This document shows positions 18,966 to 27,297 of a stretch of 64,000 bases of DNA, piece by piece; the stretch's first letter is position 1, and each line of letters starts with the position of its first letter. The notes below the pieces were generated by a model. That model had not been told where the DNA came from. It did not search any database and worked only from the letters and a program-made list of their open reading frames with translations. The translations under genes were made by a program, and so were the position numbers. The stretch comes from Azorhizobium doebereinerae UFLA1-100 (GTDB lineage: Bacteria > Pseudomonadota > Alphaproteobacteria > Rhizobiales > Xanthobacteraceae), in the NCBI RefSeq assembly GCF_000473085.1, contig NZ_AXBA01000014.1, positions 110,280 through 174,279 of the forward strand, in the 5' to 3' direction.

Positions 18966-19381
18966 TCTGGCGCGCCCGTTCAGTCGCGCGTGCGCCGCCG
19001 CCGGCCGGGCCTGTGCGGCGCGCCGATGGTGCGGCGATTTCGCCAGCGTCGAGGTTTCTTCTGCGCGGGCGCGTGGGCCGGCCGATTCTCCGGCGATGCT
19101 GCGCAAGTGTTTCTTAACACAGGTGAAGAACAGATGCGGGCCCACAACCGGGCGGCCTGTGCCCATCGAGGGCGAAAACCAAGCGATACGAACAGCTTGC
19201 GTCGTTGCGCGCGGCCCCTGCCGGTTGCAGAAGATGTTGATCAAGAACGGAAGATTTGCGTGGTTATTTCAGCTTCCGTTAAGAGAAGTAAATAACATAT
19301 TCCAATTGTCCTTTAGGGAAATCTTCATCGCCACCTGTCACGGTTACGCCAACAGTGGGGCAGTAACGGGTGAGCGTAACG

Positions 19382-19657
19382 ATGACCGATGCCTATCGGC
19401 CCAGAGTCAAATACGTTATCGGGCCGGACGGAAGTCCGTTGACGATTGCGGACCTGCCGCCGCCGGATACGCGCCGCTGGGTCATCCGCCGCAAGGCGGA
19501 GGTGGTCGCCGCCGTGCGCGGCGGCCTGATCAGCCTGGAAGAGGCCTGCAAGCGCTACACGCTGACGGTGGACGAGTTCCTGTCCTGGCAGGCCTCCATC
19601 GACCGCCACGGCCTGCCCGGCCTGCGCACCACGCGCATCCAGCACTATCGCCAGTGA
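19382..19657 (+). CDS. sciP: CtrA inhibitor SciP (DUF1153)
   Basis: A 91-residue helix-turn-helix protein nearly identical in pattern to SciP, the small inhibitor that binds CtrA and blocks its transcription activation in alphaproteobacterial cell-cycle control. Diagnostic stretches are RVKYVIGPDGSPLTIADLPP near 8-27, RWVIRRKAEVV near 31, and LEEACKRYTLTVDEFLSWQ near 53-71. The ATG at 19382 gives the usual length; a GTG 12 bp upstream is also in frame. A GANTC (CcrM) site occurs just inside the gene near 19404. Its presence supports an alphaproteobacterial host. Confidence 0.95.
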   Translation: MTDAYRPRVKYVIGPDGSPLTIADLPPPDTRRWVIRRKAEVVAAVRGGLISLEEACKRYTLTVDEFLSWQASIDRHGLPGLRTTRIQHYRQ

Positions 19658-19780
19658 TCCCGGCCTGACGCCCCGCGAGCCCCGCTCGCGGAGCCTTGCC
19701 TTGACGCCGGGTCGAAGCGGCGCGGGACCGCGCCTGATACGCAATTGCTCATTAATACCGCTCGCTTCGCGACGCGCGCG

Positions 19781-19958
19781 AAAAGCCCTCTCCCGCGTGC
19801 GGGGGAGGGTTGGGTGGGGGCGCCGGCCGCAGGCCGGCGGTACATGGGTTGCGATGCGCGACGCGGCGCTGGCCGCCTATTCAAGCACAATCTGATCCCG
19901 GCCGTTCCGCGCTGGCGCGCGGCCCCCACCCCGGCCCTCCCCCGCAAGCGGGAGAGGG
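19781..19958. repeat. bipartite palindromic repeat, copy B
   Basis: Two inverted palindromic units, about 19781-19840 and 19915-19958, fill most of the 344-bp gap between the convergent sciP and phnN genes. The first unit, read on the minus strand, closely matches units at 32831-32891 and 56205-56264, sharing the tail CCGCCGGCCTGCGGCC, then GCCCCCACCCAACCC. The second matches the other half-type, with a GCGCGGCCCCCACCCC tail. Nothing else is recognised in the gap. Confidence 0.8.
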
Positions 19959-20001
19959 AGTGGCGGTACATCGGCGGCGCACGGGCGCGCCGGCCGGCCG
20001 C

Positions 20002-20577
20002 TCAGGCCACGGACGGCGCGGCGGCCCCCACATGCCGCACGAAATCCGCGAGGCGGGCGGCGCCTTCGGCCACGGGGCCCACGTTCATGATTTCCAGATC
20101 CGCGTCGAGCGCCGCGTCGGGCGCGCGGGCGAGCCGCGCGCGCACCTCCGCCGCGCTCTCGCGGCCGCGCGCGGCGAGGCGCTCCGCCAGCACCTCCGGC
20201 GGCGCGGTGACATGCACCACGAACAGCCGGGCGAACCTCTGCCGCGCCTCCGGCAGGGTGGCGCGCGAGCCGTTGGCCAGCACCACCTGCCCGGCCGCGA
20301 GCGCCGCCGCCACCTCCGGCCCGAGCGCATAGCCCAGCCCATGGGCGCGCCACGCCAGCGGGTAGAGGCCGGCGGCCAGCGCCGCGCCATAGGCCGCCTC
20401 GCTCACCGGCACATGGTCCTCGCCGGTGGTGTCGGTGCGGGTGACGAGGCGGCGCGCCACGTGCACGCCGCCATTGAGCAGATGCGCAGCGGCGGCCATC
20501 AGCGTGTCCTTGCCGGCGCCGGACGGCCCCACCACCAGGACCAAAGCGCCGGGGCCGTAGGGCGGCGGCACGGTCAT
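20002..20577 (-). CDS. phnN: ribose 1,5-bisphosphate phosphokinase PhnN
   Basis: A 191-residue P-loop kinase related to guanylate kinase, with Walker A GPSGAGKDT near residues 16-24 and a short guanylate-kinase-like core. PhnN phosphorylates ribose 1,5-bisphosphate to PRPP, the salvage step after C-P lyase. It is the last gene of the leftward phn operon and overlaps the phnM stop codon by an ATGA junction, implying translational coupling. The start at 20577 is fixed by that overlap and by the P-loop position. Confidence 0.93.
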   Translation of the reverse strand: MTVPPPYGPGALVLVVGPSGAGKDTLMAAAAHLLNGGVHVARRLVTRTDTTGEDHVPVSEAAYGAALAAGLYPLAWRAHGLGYALGPEVAAALAAGQVVLANGSRATLPEARQRFARLFVVHVTAPPEVLAERLAARGRESAAEVRARLARAPDAALDADLEIMNVGPVAEGAARLADFVRHVGAAAPSVA

Positions 20578-21728
20578 GCCACGCGCGCGCCTTCGCGCCA
20601 CACCGCGCGGGCCACCGGCACCTCGCCGGCGAGGCGCACCCGCACCAGGTCCGCTCGCTTGCCGGGGGCGATCTCGCCGCGATCGGTGAGCTTGGCCGCG
20701 TCCGCCGGATTCTTGGTGACGAGGCGCAAGGCGGCGGCAAGCGGGATGGCGGGCACGCGGCGCACGAGGTCGAACGGCGCCCACAGCAGGCTCGCGGGCA
20801 CATAGTCCGAGGACAATATGTCCAGCAGGCCGCGCCGGGCCAGATCCTCGGCCGAGGCGTTGCCGGTGTGCGAGCCGCCGCGCACCAAGTTCGGCGCGCC
20901 CATCAGCACGCGGATGCCGGCCTCGTGGGAGAGCCGGGCGGCCTCCAAAGTGGTGGGGAATTCGGCGATGGCGAGGCCGTCGCCGATGGCCTCCGCCACG
21001 TGCTCGGGGGTGGCGTCGTCATGGCTCGCCAGCACGATGCCGCGCGGATGGGCCAGCGCCACCAGCCCCTGCCGGTTCGGCCGGGAGAGGCGGGTGTGAT
21101 AGTCCAGCCGGGTGGCGACGATGACGTCCAGCTCGTCGTCGGAAATCCCGCTCTTCTTCTTGTAATAGGAGCGGAAATGCTCGGTGCTGGCGAACTGCCG
21201 CTGGCCCGGCGTGTGGTCCATCAGCGAGATCAGATGCACCTCGTGGGCGGCGAGGATGGCGGCGGTGTCCTCCACCACCGTGTCGGTGGCCACCTCGCAG
21301 CGCAGGTGCACGCGATGGTCGGCGCGCAGCGCGCCCGCCGCGCGGGCGGCGGCGAACGCCTCCAGCAGCACCGGGGCGTCGCCGTCCATGCCCACGGCGC
21401 GCTTGTCGGGCCACACCCGCAGCGAATCGAACACCGTGGTGATGCCCGAGGTGGCGATCTGCGCGTCATAGGCCAGCACGGCCGAGAGCGGGTTCCAGCG
21501 CACCTTGGGCCGGGGGGCGAGATGGCCCTCCACATGGTCGGTGTGCAGCTCGACGAGGCCGGGGATGAGGTAGTCGCCCTCCAGGTCCTGCGCGCCCGCC
21601 GGCACGGCGCCGGTGTCCACGGCGCGGATCACGCCGCCGGAGACATGGACGTGGCCGGTCATCTCGCCGTCGGCGAGGACGATGCGGGCATTGGCGAAGA
21701 CCTGTTCGGCGGGGGCACTCTCGGGCAT
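20574..21728 (-). CDS. phnM: alpha-D-ribose 1-methylphosphonate 5-triphosphate diphosphatase PhnM
   Basis: A 384-residue amidohydrolase-fold enzyme that releases pyrophosphate from the ribosyl phosphonate triphosphate made by PhnGHI(L), giving the C-P lyase substrate. Metal-binding signatures include GLVELHTDHVEGH near residues 52-64, SLMDHTPGQRQF near 165-176 and a later LASHDDAT segment near 240. Length matches PhnM. It follows phnL by 23 bp and overlaps phnN. Cytosolic. Confidence 0.95.
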   Translation of the reverse strand: MPESAPAEQVFANARIVLADGEMTGHVHVSGGVIRAVDTGAVPAGAQDLEGDYLIPGLVELHTDHVEGHLAPRPKVRWNPLSAVLAYDAQIATSGITTVFDSLRVWPDKRAVGMDGDAPVLLEAFAAARAAGALRADHRVHLRCEVATDTVVEDTAAILAAHEVHLISLMDHTPGQRQFASTEHFRSYYKKKSGISDDELDVIVATRLDYHTRLSRPNRQGLVALAHPRGIVLASHDDATPEHVAEAIGDGLAIAEFPTTLEAARLSHEAGIRVLMGAPNLVRGGSHTGNASAEDLARRGLLDILSSDYVPASLLWAPFDLVRRVPAIPLAAALRLVTKNPADAAKLTDRGEIAPGKRADLVRVRLAGEVPVARAVWREGARVA

Positions 21729-21751
21729 AAGCGATGCTCCTGAACGATGGC

Positions 21752-22510
21752 TCACTGGGCGCGGCGGGCGAAGGCGGAGACGTCCACCACCGCGTCCGCC
21801 ACCGCCTCGCGGGTGTCGGCGTCGTGGAAGATGCCGAGCAGGCCGGTGCCGCCGGCCTTCTTCTCGGCGATGAGGTCGATGACCACCTGGCGGTTCACCG
21901 CGTCCAGCGAGGCGGTGGGCTCGTCCAGCAGCAGCAAGGGCTGGCTGGCGATGAAGCCGCGCGCCACGTTGACCCGCTGCTGCTCGCCGCCGGAGAAGGT
22001 GGCCGGCGGCAGGCCCCACAAGCGCTCCGGCAGGTTGAGCCGGGCCAGCAGGGCTTTCGCCGTCTCGCGCGCCTGCTCCGGCGCGGTGCCTTCCGCGATC
22101 AGCGGTTCGGCCACCACGTCGAGGGCGGCGACGCGGGGGATGACGCGCAGGAACTGGCTGACATAGCCGATGCGGCGGCGGCGCAGGTCCAGCATGCGGC
22201 GGGGCGCGGCATGGGCCACGTCCACCGCGCCGTCGTCGTCCGCCAGCCAGATGGCGCCGGCGTCGGTGCGGTAGTTGCCATAGACCATCTTGAGGATGGA
22301 GCTCTTGCCGGCGCCGGACGGGCCGCCGAGCGCGACGCAGGTGCCGGCGCGCACCTCCAGCGTGGCGCCCTCCACCACCGGCAGGCGGGTGCCGCCGCGC
22401 AGGTGCAGGGTGAAGGCCTTGGCGAGGTTTTCCACGCGCAAGAGCGTGCCCGGAGGCAGCAGGGGGGCTGGAACGGGGGCGCCGGCGGCGGGGGAGGTGT
22501 GGAGCGTCAT
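21752..22510 (-). CDS. phnL: C-P lyase ATP-binding protein PhnL
   Basis: A 252-residue ABC-type ATPase with no membrane partner, a component of phosphonate metabolism that associates with the C-P lyase complex. Walker A GPSGAGKSS is near residues 63-71, the signature FSGGEQQRVN near 170, and Walker B LLLLDEPT near 191. PhnL-specific features include the KMVYGNYR segment after the P-loop. The ATG overlaps the phnK stop by four bases, so it is probably coupled. Confidence 0.94.
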   Translation of the reverse strand: MTLHTSPAAGAPVPAPLLPPGTLLRVENLAKAFTLHLRGGTRLPVVEGATLEVRAGTCVALGGPSGAGKSSILKMVYGNYRTDAGAIWLADDDGAVDVAHAAPRRMLDLRRRRIGYVSQFLRVIPRVAALDVVAEPLIAEGTAPEQARETAKALLARLNLPERLWGLPPATFSGGEQQRVNVARGFIASQPLLLLDEPTASLDAVNRQVVIDLIAEKKAGGTGLLGIFHDADTREAVADAVVDVSAFARRAQ

Positions 22511-23286
22511 GCGGCAAGCACCGAGGAGACGAGGAGCTGGGTATAGGGCTCGCGCGGATCGTCGAGCACCTGGTCGGTGAGGCCCTCCTCGATCACCGCG
22601 CCGTCCTTCATCACCATGATGCGGTGGGAGAGCAGGCGGGCCACCGCGAGGTCATGGGTGACGATGACCACTGCGAGGCCGAGGTCGGCCACCAGCGAGC
22701 GGATCAGGTCCAGCAGGCGCGCCTGCACCGAGACGTCGAGGCCGCCGGTGGGCTCGTCCATGAACACGAGGCGCGGGCGGGTGACGAGGTTGCGGGCGAT
22801 CTGCAGGCGCTGGCGCATGCCGCCGGAGAAGGCGCGGGGATCGTCGTCGATGCGGTCGGCCTGGATCTCGACGCGGCCGAGCCAGTCGATGGCCTCCTCG
22901 CGGATGCCGGCATAGTTGCGCCAGCCCACCGCCATCAGCCGCTCGCCCACATTGCCGCCGGCGGAGACCGCCATGCGCAGGCCCTGCTCCGCATGCTGGC
23001 GCACGAAGCCCCAGTCGGTGCGCAGCAGCAGGCGCCGCTCGCCTTCCGAGAGATCCGCCAGGTCGCGCATCTCGCCGTCGCGCATGCGGTAGCTGACGCG
23101 CCCGGCGCTGGGCGCAAGCTCGGTGGACAGGAGGCCGAGCAGCGTGGACTTGCCCGAGCCGCTCTCGCCGACGATGGCCAGCACCTCGCCGGGGTGCAGG
23201 GTGAGGGAGACGTCGCGGCAGCCCAGGCGCGCGCCGTAATAGCGCGTCAGCTTGTCGGCCACCAGAAGGGGAGCATCGCCGGTCAT
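22507..23286 (-). CDS. phnK: C-P lyase ATP-binding protein PhnK
   Basis: A 259-residue ABC-type ATPase that docks on the PhnGHIJ core. Walker A GESGSGKST is near residues 39-47, signature FSGGMRQRLQ near 153 and Walker B LVFMDEPT near 175. The start at 23286 (MTGDAPLLVADKL) is unusual in context: it lies inside a 26-bp sequence repeated at 23578-23603, and it overlaps the stop codon of an open frame running across an inserted repeat element. The ancestral upstream neighbour was therefore almost certainly the GNAT gene, now 301 bp away. Confidence 0.94.
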   Translation of the reverse strand: MTGDAPLLVADKLTRYYGARLGCRDVSLTLHPGEVLAIVGESGSGKSTLLGLLSTELAPSAGRVSYRMRDGEMRDLADLSEGERRLLLRTDWGFVRQHAEQGLRMAVSAGGNVGERLMAVGWRNYAGIREEAIDWLGRVEIQADRIDDDPRAFSGGMRQRLQIARNLVTRPRLVFMDEPTGGLDVSVQARLLDLIRSLVADLGLAVVIVTHDLAVARLLSHRIMVMKDGAVIEEGLTDQVLDDPREPYTQLLVSSVLAA

Positions 23287-23603
23287 TGCGCGGCCTCGAC
23301 GGCAAGAGTTGGAAGGATCGCCTCGTCCACGGCGGCACGGCCCCCCTCCCCCCTTGCGGGGGAGGGCTGGGGAGAGGGGTGGAGCCCTCTCCATTGGGTG
23401 GACGGGGGGAGCGCGGAGCGGGCCATGCCCGGCAGGCTCGCAAGCGGCACGCGCGTCACCCCCCTCCCAACCCTCCCCCGCAAGGGGGGAGGGCTTTTGG
23501 CGTAGCTCGCCCGCAAGGGAGGCGGGCTTTTTGTGGGGTGCCGGCCCGAGGCGGGGAGCCCTCCGACGATGGGGCAGGCATCGCCGGTCATTGCGCGGCC
23601 TCG
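23273..23603. mobile_element. bipartite palindromic repeat, copy C, with 26-bp flanking duplication
   Basis: Two exact 26-bp copies of the GNAT/phnK junction flank about 279 bp of extra DNA (copies at 23273-23298 and 23578-23603). Inside are two inverted GC palindromes, near 23341-23381 and 23458-23500, of the same design as at four other sites here. A small hairpin with a T run (arms 23509-23514 and 23522-23527, then TTTTT) reads rightward, antisense to the operon. It looks like a miniature non-autonomous insertion with a target duplication, or a tandem duplication that captured a repeat. No transposase is present. Confidence 0.7.
23283..23591 (-). other. open 102-codon frame across the inserted repeat
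   Basis: This frame starts at the duplicated phnK ATG (23591), which still overlaps the GNAT stop as ATGA, and ends with a TGA (23283-23285) overlapping the present phnK ATG. It begins MTGDA like PhnK and ends EAAQ like the GNAT protein, because both ends come from the duplicated junction. The middle is Pro/Arg-rich repeat translation with no recognisable fold. It may be translated only as a bridge keeping GNAT-to-phnK coupling, or be fortuitous. Confidence 0.35.
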
Positions 23604-24115
23604 GTGGACAGGGGGGCGATGGGCGAGGGTTCGGGCATCGCCTCGCCGGCGGGGGTGAGGTCCACGTGCAGGCTCACGCCGTGGCGGCGGAAGCCGAGCT
23701 TCTCGTAGAATTCGTGCGCCCGCACGCGCTTGGCGTTGGAGGAGAGGACCAGCTTGTAGCAGCCCTTCTCCGCCGCCTTCCGCATGGCGAAGCGCATCAT
23801 CACGCCGCCCACCCCGCCACCCTGGCGGGCGGGGTCCACCACCACGTCCTCGACGATGGCGGAGGGCGCGCCGAGATGGCCGAGATTGTCCATGATGAGC
23901 AGGGCCAAAGTGCCGACCACGGCGCCCGCATCTTCGGCCACGTAGAGCACATAGTCGGGATAGCGCGCGAAGCGGGCGAACAGCGCCCTGGCCTCGGCCA
24001 TGGGCAAGGTCTTGCCGTCGTCCATGCCCGGCTGGGCATAGAGGGCGAGCACGGCGGGCAGGTCGTCCTCGGTGGCCGGGCGCATGGTGATCGCGCTTGT
24101 CGCAAGCGGGCTCAT
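23588..24115 (-). CDS. GNAT acetyltransferase in phn operon
   Basis: A 175-residue GNAT-fold N-acetyltransferase. The acetyl-CoA loop VDPARQGGGVGGVMM near residues 89-103 and the C-terminal AHEFYEKLGFRRHG near 130-143 are typical. It overlaps phnJ by ATGA and formerly overlapped phnK in the same way. PhnO in other bacteria is a GNAT that acetylates aminoalkylphosphonates, so a role in phosphonate use or detoxification is likely; the position between phnJ and phnK differs from the enterobacterial order. I withhold the phnO name because sequence similarity to PhnO cannot be judged here. Confidence 0.82.
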   Translation of the reverse strand: MSPLATSAITMRPATEDDLPAVLALYAQPGMDDGKTLPMAEARALFARFARYPDYVLYVAEDAGAVVGTLALLIMDNLGHLGAPSAIVEDVVVDPARQGGGVGGVMMRFAMRKAAEKGCYKLVLSSNAKRVRAHEFYEKLGFRRHGVSLHVDLTPAGEAMPEPSPIAPLSTEAAQ

Positions 24116-25080
24116 TCCGCAGCCTCCGGCGCGGGGGCGCTCATCTCGCCGGTGTGGCCCTCGGCCTGCCGGGTGTTGCAGTAATCGGTGTCCGAGCACA
24201 CGAACATGCGCCCGCCGCGATCATCCAGGATCACCTCGTCCAGATAGACGCCATGGGCGCCGCAGAGCGCGCAGGGCTTGGCGAAATGCTGCACGCGGAA
24301 GGGATGGTCCTCGAAATCCAGCGGCACCACTTTGGTGTGGGGCGGGATGGCGTAGATGCGCTTCTCGCGCCCCGCGCCGAACAATTGCAGCGCCGGGCTG
24401 TCGTCCATCTTCGGATTGTCGAACTTGGGGATGGGCGAGGGGTCCATCACATAGCGCCCCGCCACCTCCACCGGATAGGCATAGGTGGTGGCGATGTGGC
24501 CGTGGCGGGCGATGTCCTCATAGAGCTTCACATGCATCAGGCCGTAGTCGGCGAGGCCGTGCAGCTTGCGGGTCTCGGTCTCGCGCGGCTCCAGGAAGCG
24601 CAGCGGCTCGGGGATCGGCACCTGATAGACCAGCACCTGCCCGGCCTGGAGCGCGCCCTCCGGGATGCGGTGGCGGGTCTGGATGATTGTGGCGTCCTGC
24701 GTGCGGGTGGTGGTGGCCACCCCGGCGGTGGTCTCGAAGAAGCCGCGGATGGCCACCGCATTGGTGGTGTCGTCCGAGCCCTGGTCGATCACTTTCAGCA
24801 CATCGTCGGGGCCGAGGATGGCGGCGGTCACCTGCACGCCGCCGGTGCCCCAGCCATAGGGCATGGGCATCTCGCGGCTGGCGAACGGCACCTGATAGCC
24901 GGGAATGGCGATGGCTTTGAGGATGGCCCGGCGGATCATCCTCTTGGTCTGCTCGTCCAGATAGGCGAAATTGTAGGTGATGGCCGGCATGCCCGCCGGG
25001 GTCTTCGCCTGCCGGGTTTCGGCTTGACGGGCTTCGGCCTGCCGGCTCTCGGCCTGCGGGGTCGGGGTCTGGGCGTTCAT
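24112..25080 (-). CDS. phnJ: alpha-D-ribose 1-methylphosphonate 5-phosphate C-P lyase PhnJ
   Basis: The 322-residue radical SAM enzyme that cleaves the carbon-phosphorus bond. The PhnJ cluster motif is intact: C-x2-C-x21-C in KPCALCGAHG...FVC, near residues 270-295, followed five residues later by the extra conserved Cys in CSDTDYC. The core starts around residue 31 (PAITYNFAYLDEQ). Before it is an unusual N-terminal leader of four five-residue units (QAESR, QAEAR, QAETR, QAKTP), matching a 15-bp DNA array. The ATG at 25080 overlaps the phnI stop. Confidence 0.97.
   Translation of the reverse strand: MNAQTPTPQAESRQAEARQAETRQAKTPAGMPAITYNFAYLDEQTKRMIRRAILKAIAIPGYQVPFASREMPMPYGWGTGGVQVTAAILGPDDVLKVIDQGSDDTTNAVAIRGFFETTAGVATTTRTQDATIIQTRHRIPEGALQAGQVLVYQVPIPEPLRFLEPRETETRKLHGLADYGLMHVKLYEDIARHGHIATTYAYPVEVAGRYVMDPSPIPKFDNPKMDDSPALQLFGAGREKRIYAIPPHTKVVPLDFEDHPFRVQHFAKPCALCGAHGVYLDEVILDDRGGRMFVCSDTDYCNTRQAEGHTGEMSAPAPEAAE
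25005..25070. repeat. 15-bp tandem array inside phnJ 5' end
   Basis: Four 15-bp units encode the QAE.R-type leader of PhnJ. The period is a multiple of three, so copy-number changes would not shift the frame. It lies outside the catalytic core. Confidence 0.65.
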
Positions 25081-26192
25081 TCCGCCGCCTCCTGGGTGGT
25101 CTGGGGCAAGGCGTCCCCGTGCTCGGCGCGCATGCGGCGCACCAGCTCCAGCTCGGCCTGGAAATCCACGTAGTGGGGCAGCTTCAGATGCTCCACGAAG
25201 CCGGTGGCCTGCACATTGTCGGAATGGGAGAGGACGAATTCCTCGTCCTGCGCCGGGGCGCTCTTCTCCTCGCCCAGTTCGGCGAAGCGCAGCGCCCGGT
25301 CCACCAGGGCCATGGACATGGCCTTGCGCTCGCTCTGGCCGAAGGCGAAGCCGTAGCCGCGGGTGAATTGCGGTGGCACCTCGGCCGAGCCCTTGAACTG
25401 GTTGACCATCTGGCATTCGGTGACGGAGACCGCGCCGAGCGGCACGGCAAAGCCCAGCTCCTCCACGAACAATTCCACCTCCACCTCGCCGAAGCGCACC
25501 TCGCCGACGAAGGGATGGGTGCGGGCATAGCCGCGCTGGGTGGAATAGCCGAGCGCCAGCAGGAAGCCCTCGTCGCCGCGCGCCAGGTTCTGCAGGCGCA
25601 AGGGGCGGTCGGCGGGAAAGCTCAAGGGCTCGCGGGTCAGGTCGCGCGGGTCCTCGCCGCTGGCCGGGGCGGGCTCGATCAGCCCCTCTCCGTCCAGGAT
25701 GTCGGTGACGCGGGGCATGGCGGCGATGCCGGCGCCGGCGTCGTCCGGCAGCGGCGCGCGCGCGGGCTCCGCCGGGGCTGCGCCGCCGCCGGCGAGGCTG
25801 GGGTCCAGCAGGCGGTGGGTGTAGTCGAAGGTGGGGCCGAGCACCTGCCCGCCGGGCATGTCCTTGTAGGTGGCGGAGATGCGCCGCTCCACCCGCATCC
25901 GCGCCGTGTCCACCGGCAGGCAGTAGCCGAAGCGCGGCAGCGTGGTGCGGAAGGCGCGCACCAGGAAGATGGCCTCGATCAGGTCGCCGCGCGCCTGCTT
26001 GATGGCCAGCGCGGCCAGCGGCCGGTCATAGAGTGAGCCTTCGCTCATCACCCGGTCCACCGCCAGGGTGAGCTGGCCGGCGATCTGGTCGATGCCGATC
26101 TCCGGCACGGCGGGGTCGCCGCGCCGGGTCTCGGCCAGCAGGGCATGGGCATTGCGGATGGCGGTCTCGCCACCCTTGACGGCCACATACAT
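25077..26192 (-). CDS. phnI: C-P lyase core subunit PhnI
   Basis: A 371-residue PhnI, the nucleosidase-type subunit of the C-P lyase core that helps form ribosyl phosphonate triphosphate from ATP and phosphonate. It starts MYVAVKGGETAI, the family hallmark, and retains conserved stretches RVERRISATYKDMPGGQ near residue 100 and LALGYSTQRGYARTHPF near 205. The ATG is 3 bp after the phnH stop, and its own stop overlaps phnJ. Cytosolic. Confidence 0.97.
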   Translation of the reverse strand: MYVAVKGGETAIRNAHALLAETRRGDPAVPEIGIDQIAGQLTLAVDRVMSEGSLYDRPLAALAIKQARGDLIEAIFLVRAFRTTLPRFGYCLPVDTARMRVERRISATYKDMPGGQVLGPTFDYTHRLLDPSLAGGGAAPAEPARAPLPDDAGAGIAAMPRVTDILDGEGLIEPAPASGEDPRDLTREPLSFPADRPLRLQNLARGDEGFLLALGYSTQRGYARTHPFVGEVRFGEVEVELFVEELGFAVPLGAVSVTECQMVNQFKGSAEVPPQFTRGYGFAFGQSERKAMSMALVDRALRFAELGEEKSAPAQDEEFVLSHSDNVQATGFVEHLKLPHYVDFQAELELVRRMRAEHGDALPQTTQEAAE

Positions 26193-26195
26193 GGA

Positions 26196-26789
26196 TCAGC
26201 CCTCGTCTTGGAGGCGCACGGAGCGCGGCAAGGCCGCGACGGCGCCGGGCGCGGTGAGGATGAGGTCGAGCCCGAGCGGGAACAGCGCCCGGTTGGCGGC
26301 GAGGCGGGCGGCGAAATCGGCCGGCAAAGGATGGGCGCCGAAGCCGCGCCAGCCCTTGATGCCCGGCCCCTCCAGCACCAGCGGGGCGGCATCGAAGCGC
26401 TCCACCGCCAGGATCAGCGTGGTGGAGCGGTCGGGATAGTCCGGCTCGCCCTGGGCGAAGCTGTCGAAGGCGGGCAGGGCCGCCGGGTCCGCCACCAGAG
26501 CGAAGCGGGCGGCGGCGGGGTCGCCGGTCAGGGGCGCGCCGGTGTGGAAGCGCAGGAAATCGGCCGTCTCCGGCGCGGCGGCGAGCGCCGGGTCGAGCCA
26601 GACCGGGGTCTCGTAGTCGATCAGCGCCAGGGCGCTCGCCGCCATCTCCGGGGTGAGCGGGGCGGGCGGCGCGAGGCGGGTGTCGAGCGGCACCACGTCG
26701 CCGGGCTGGGCCATGGCCCACATCAGCGCCTTGAACGCCGCCTGCGAGTCGCGCACCGGATCGGCGAAGCCGAGGGCAAGGGCGGGCAT
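26196..26789 (-). CDS. phnH: C-P lyase core subunit PhnH
   Basis: A 197-residue PhnH with the typical beginning F.DPV.DSQ.AF...M.AMA.PG near residues 8-31 and the LEGPGIKG motif near 140-147. PhnH is a core subunit of the PhnGHIJ complex. Its start overlaps the phnG stop by one base (TGATG), suggesting coupled translation. Confidence 0.95.
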   Translation of the reverse strand: MPALALGFADPVRDSQAAFKALMWAMAQPGDVVPLDTRLAPPAPLTPEMAASALALIDYETPVWLDPALAAAPETADFLRFHTGAPLTGDPAAARFALVADPAALPAFDSFAQGEPDYPDRSTTLILAVERFDAAPLVLEGPGIKGWRGFGAHPLPADFAARLAANRALFPLGLDLILTAPGAVAALPRSVRLQDEG

Positions 26790-27256
26790 CAGTCTTCTCC
26801 GCGGACCATGGTGAAGAAATTGACCTTGGTGGCCTGGGTCTTCTCCTGCGCCACCAGGGCCTCGGCCACGAGGCGGCGGCGCACGCCGGCCAGCGCCTCC
26901 TCCACCGCGCCGCGCAGGGCGGCGTCCTGCCAGAGCGCGTCCAGGATGGCAGCGGCGCGGGCGCGCACCGGGTCGCGCCCGAGCAGGTAGGAGACGCCGG
27001 TAGGCCCGCCCTCGATGCGCACGGCGGCGCGGGTGACGGTGGCCTCGCCGACGTTGAAGGCGTCGCCGTCGCCGCCGATGCGCCCGCGCACCATGGCAAG
27101 GCCGACTTCCGCCGGGCGCAGGTCATGGATCGGCGGCAGCGGCTTGAAGCGCTCCACCGCCGCCTTCAGTTCCTCGGCCGTGGCGCGCGCCAGCGTGGCC
27201 ATCATCGCCTGGCGCAGGGCCTGATCCCCCTGCGGGGCACCGTCTTCCACCGACAT
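26789..27256 (-). CDS. phnG: C-P lyase core subunit PhnG
   Basis: A 155-residue PhnG, first gene of the leftward operon. Family features include RQAMMATLARA near residues 15-25, LRPAEVGLAMVRGRIGGDG near 46-64, FNVGE.TVTRAAVR near 67-80 and a C-terminal TKVNFFTMVRG. The start at 27256 (MSVEDG) gives the usual length. A candidate promoter and operator lie 42-70 bp upstream. Confidence 0.95.
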   Translation of the reverse strand: MSVEDGAPQGDQALRQAMMATLARATAEELKAAVERFKPLPPIHDLRPAEVGLAMVRGRIGGDGDAFNVGEATVTRAAVRIEGGPTGVSYLLGRDPVRARAAAILDALWQDAALRGAVEEALAGVRRRLVAEALVAQEKTQATKVNFFTMVRGED

Positions 27257-27297
27257 GCCTGCGTGTCTCCCTATCCGCGCTGGGGATATGGACAGCA

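Noticed and set aside
19280..19381. Possible CtrA box (TTAA-N7-TTAA) upstream of sciP
   Set aside because: Only one half (TTAAGAGAAG near 19289) fits; the second half does not match at the required spacing.
23509..23532. Rightward hairpin with a T run as a terminator of a real transcript
   Set aside because: No rightward gene lies upstream of it; it is part of the inserted repeat and antisense to the phn operon.
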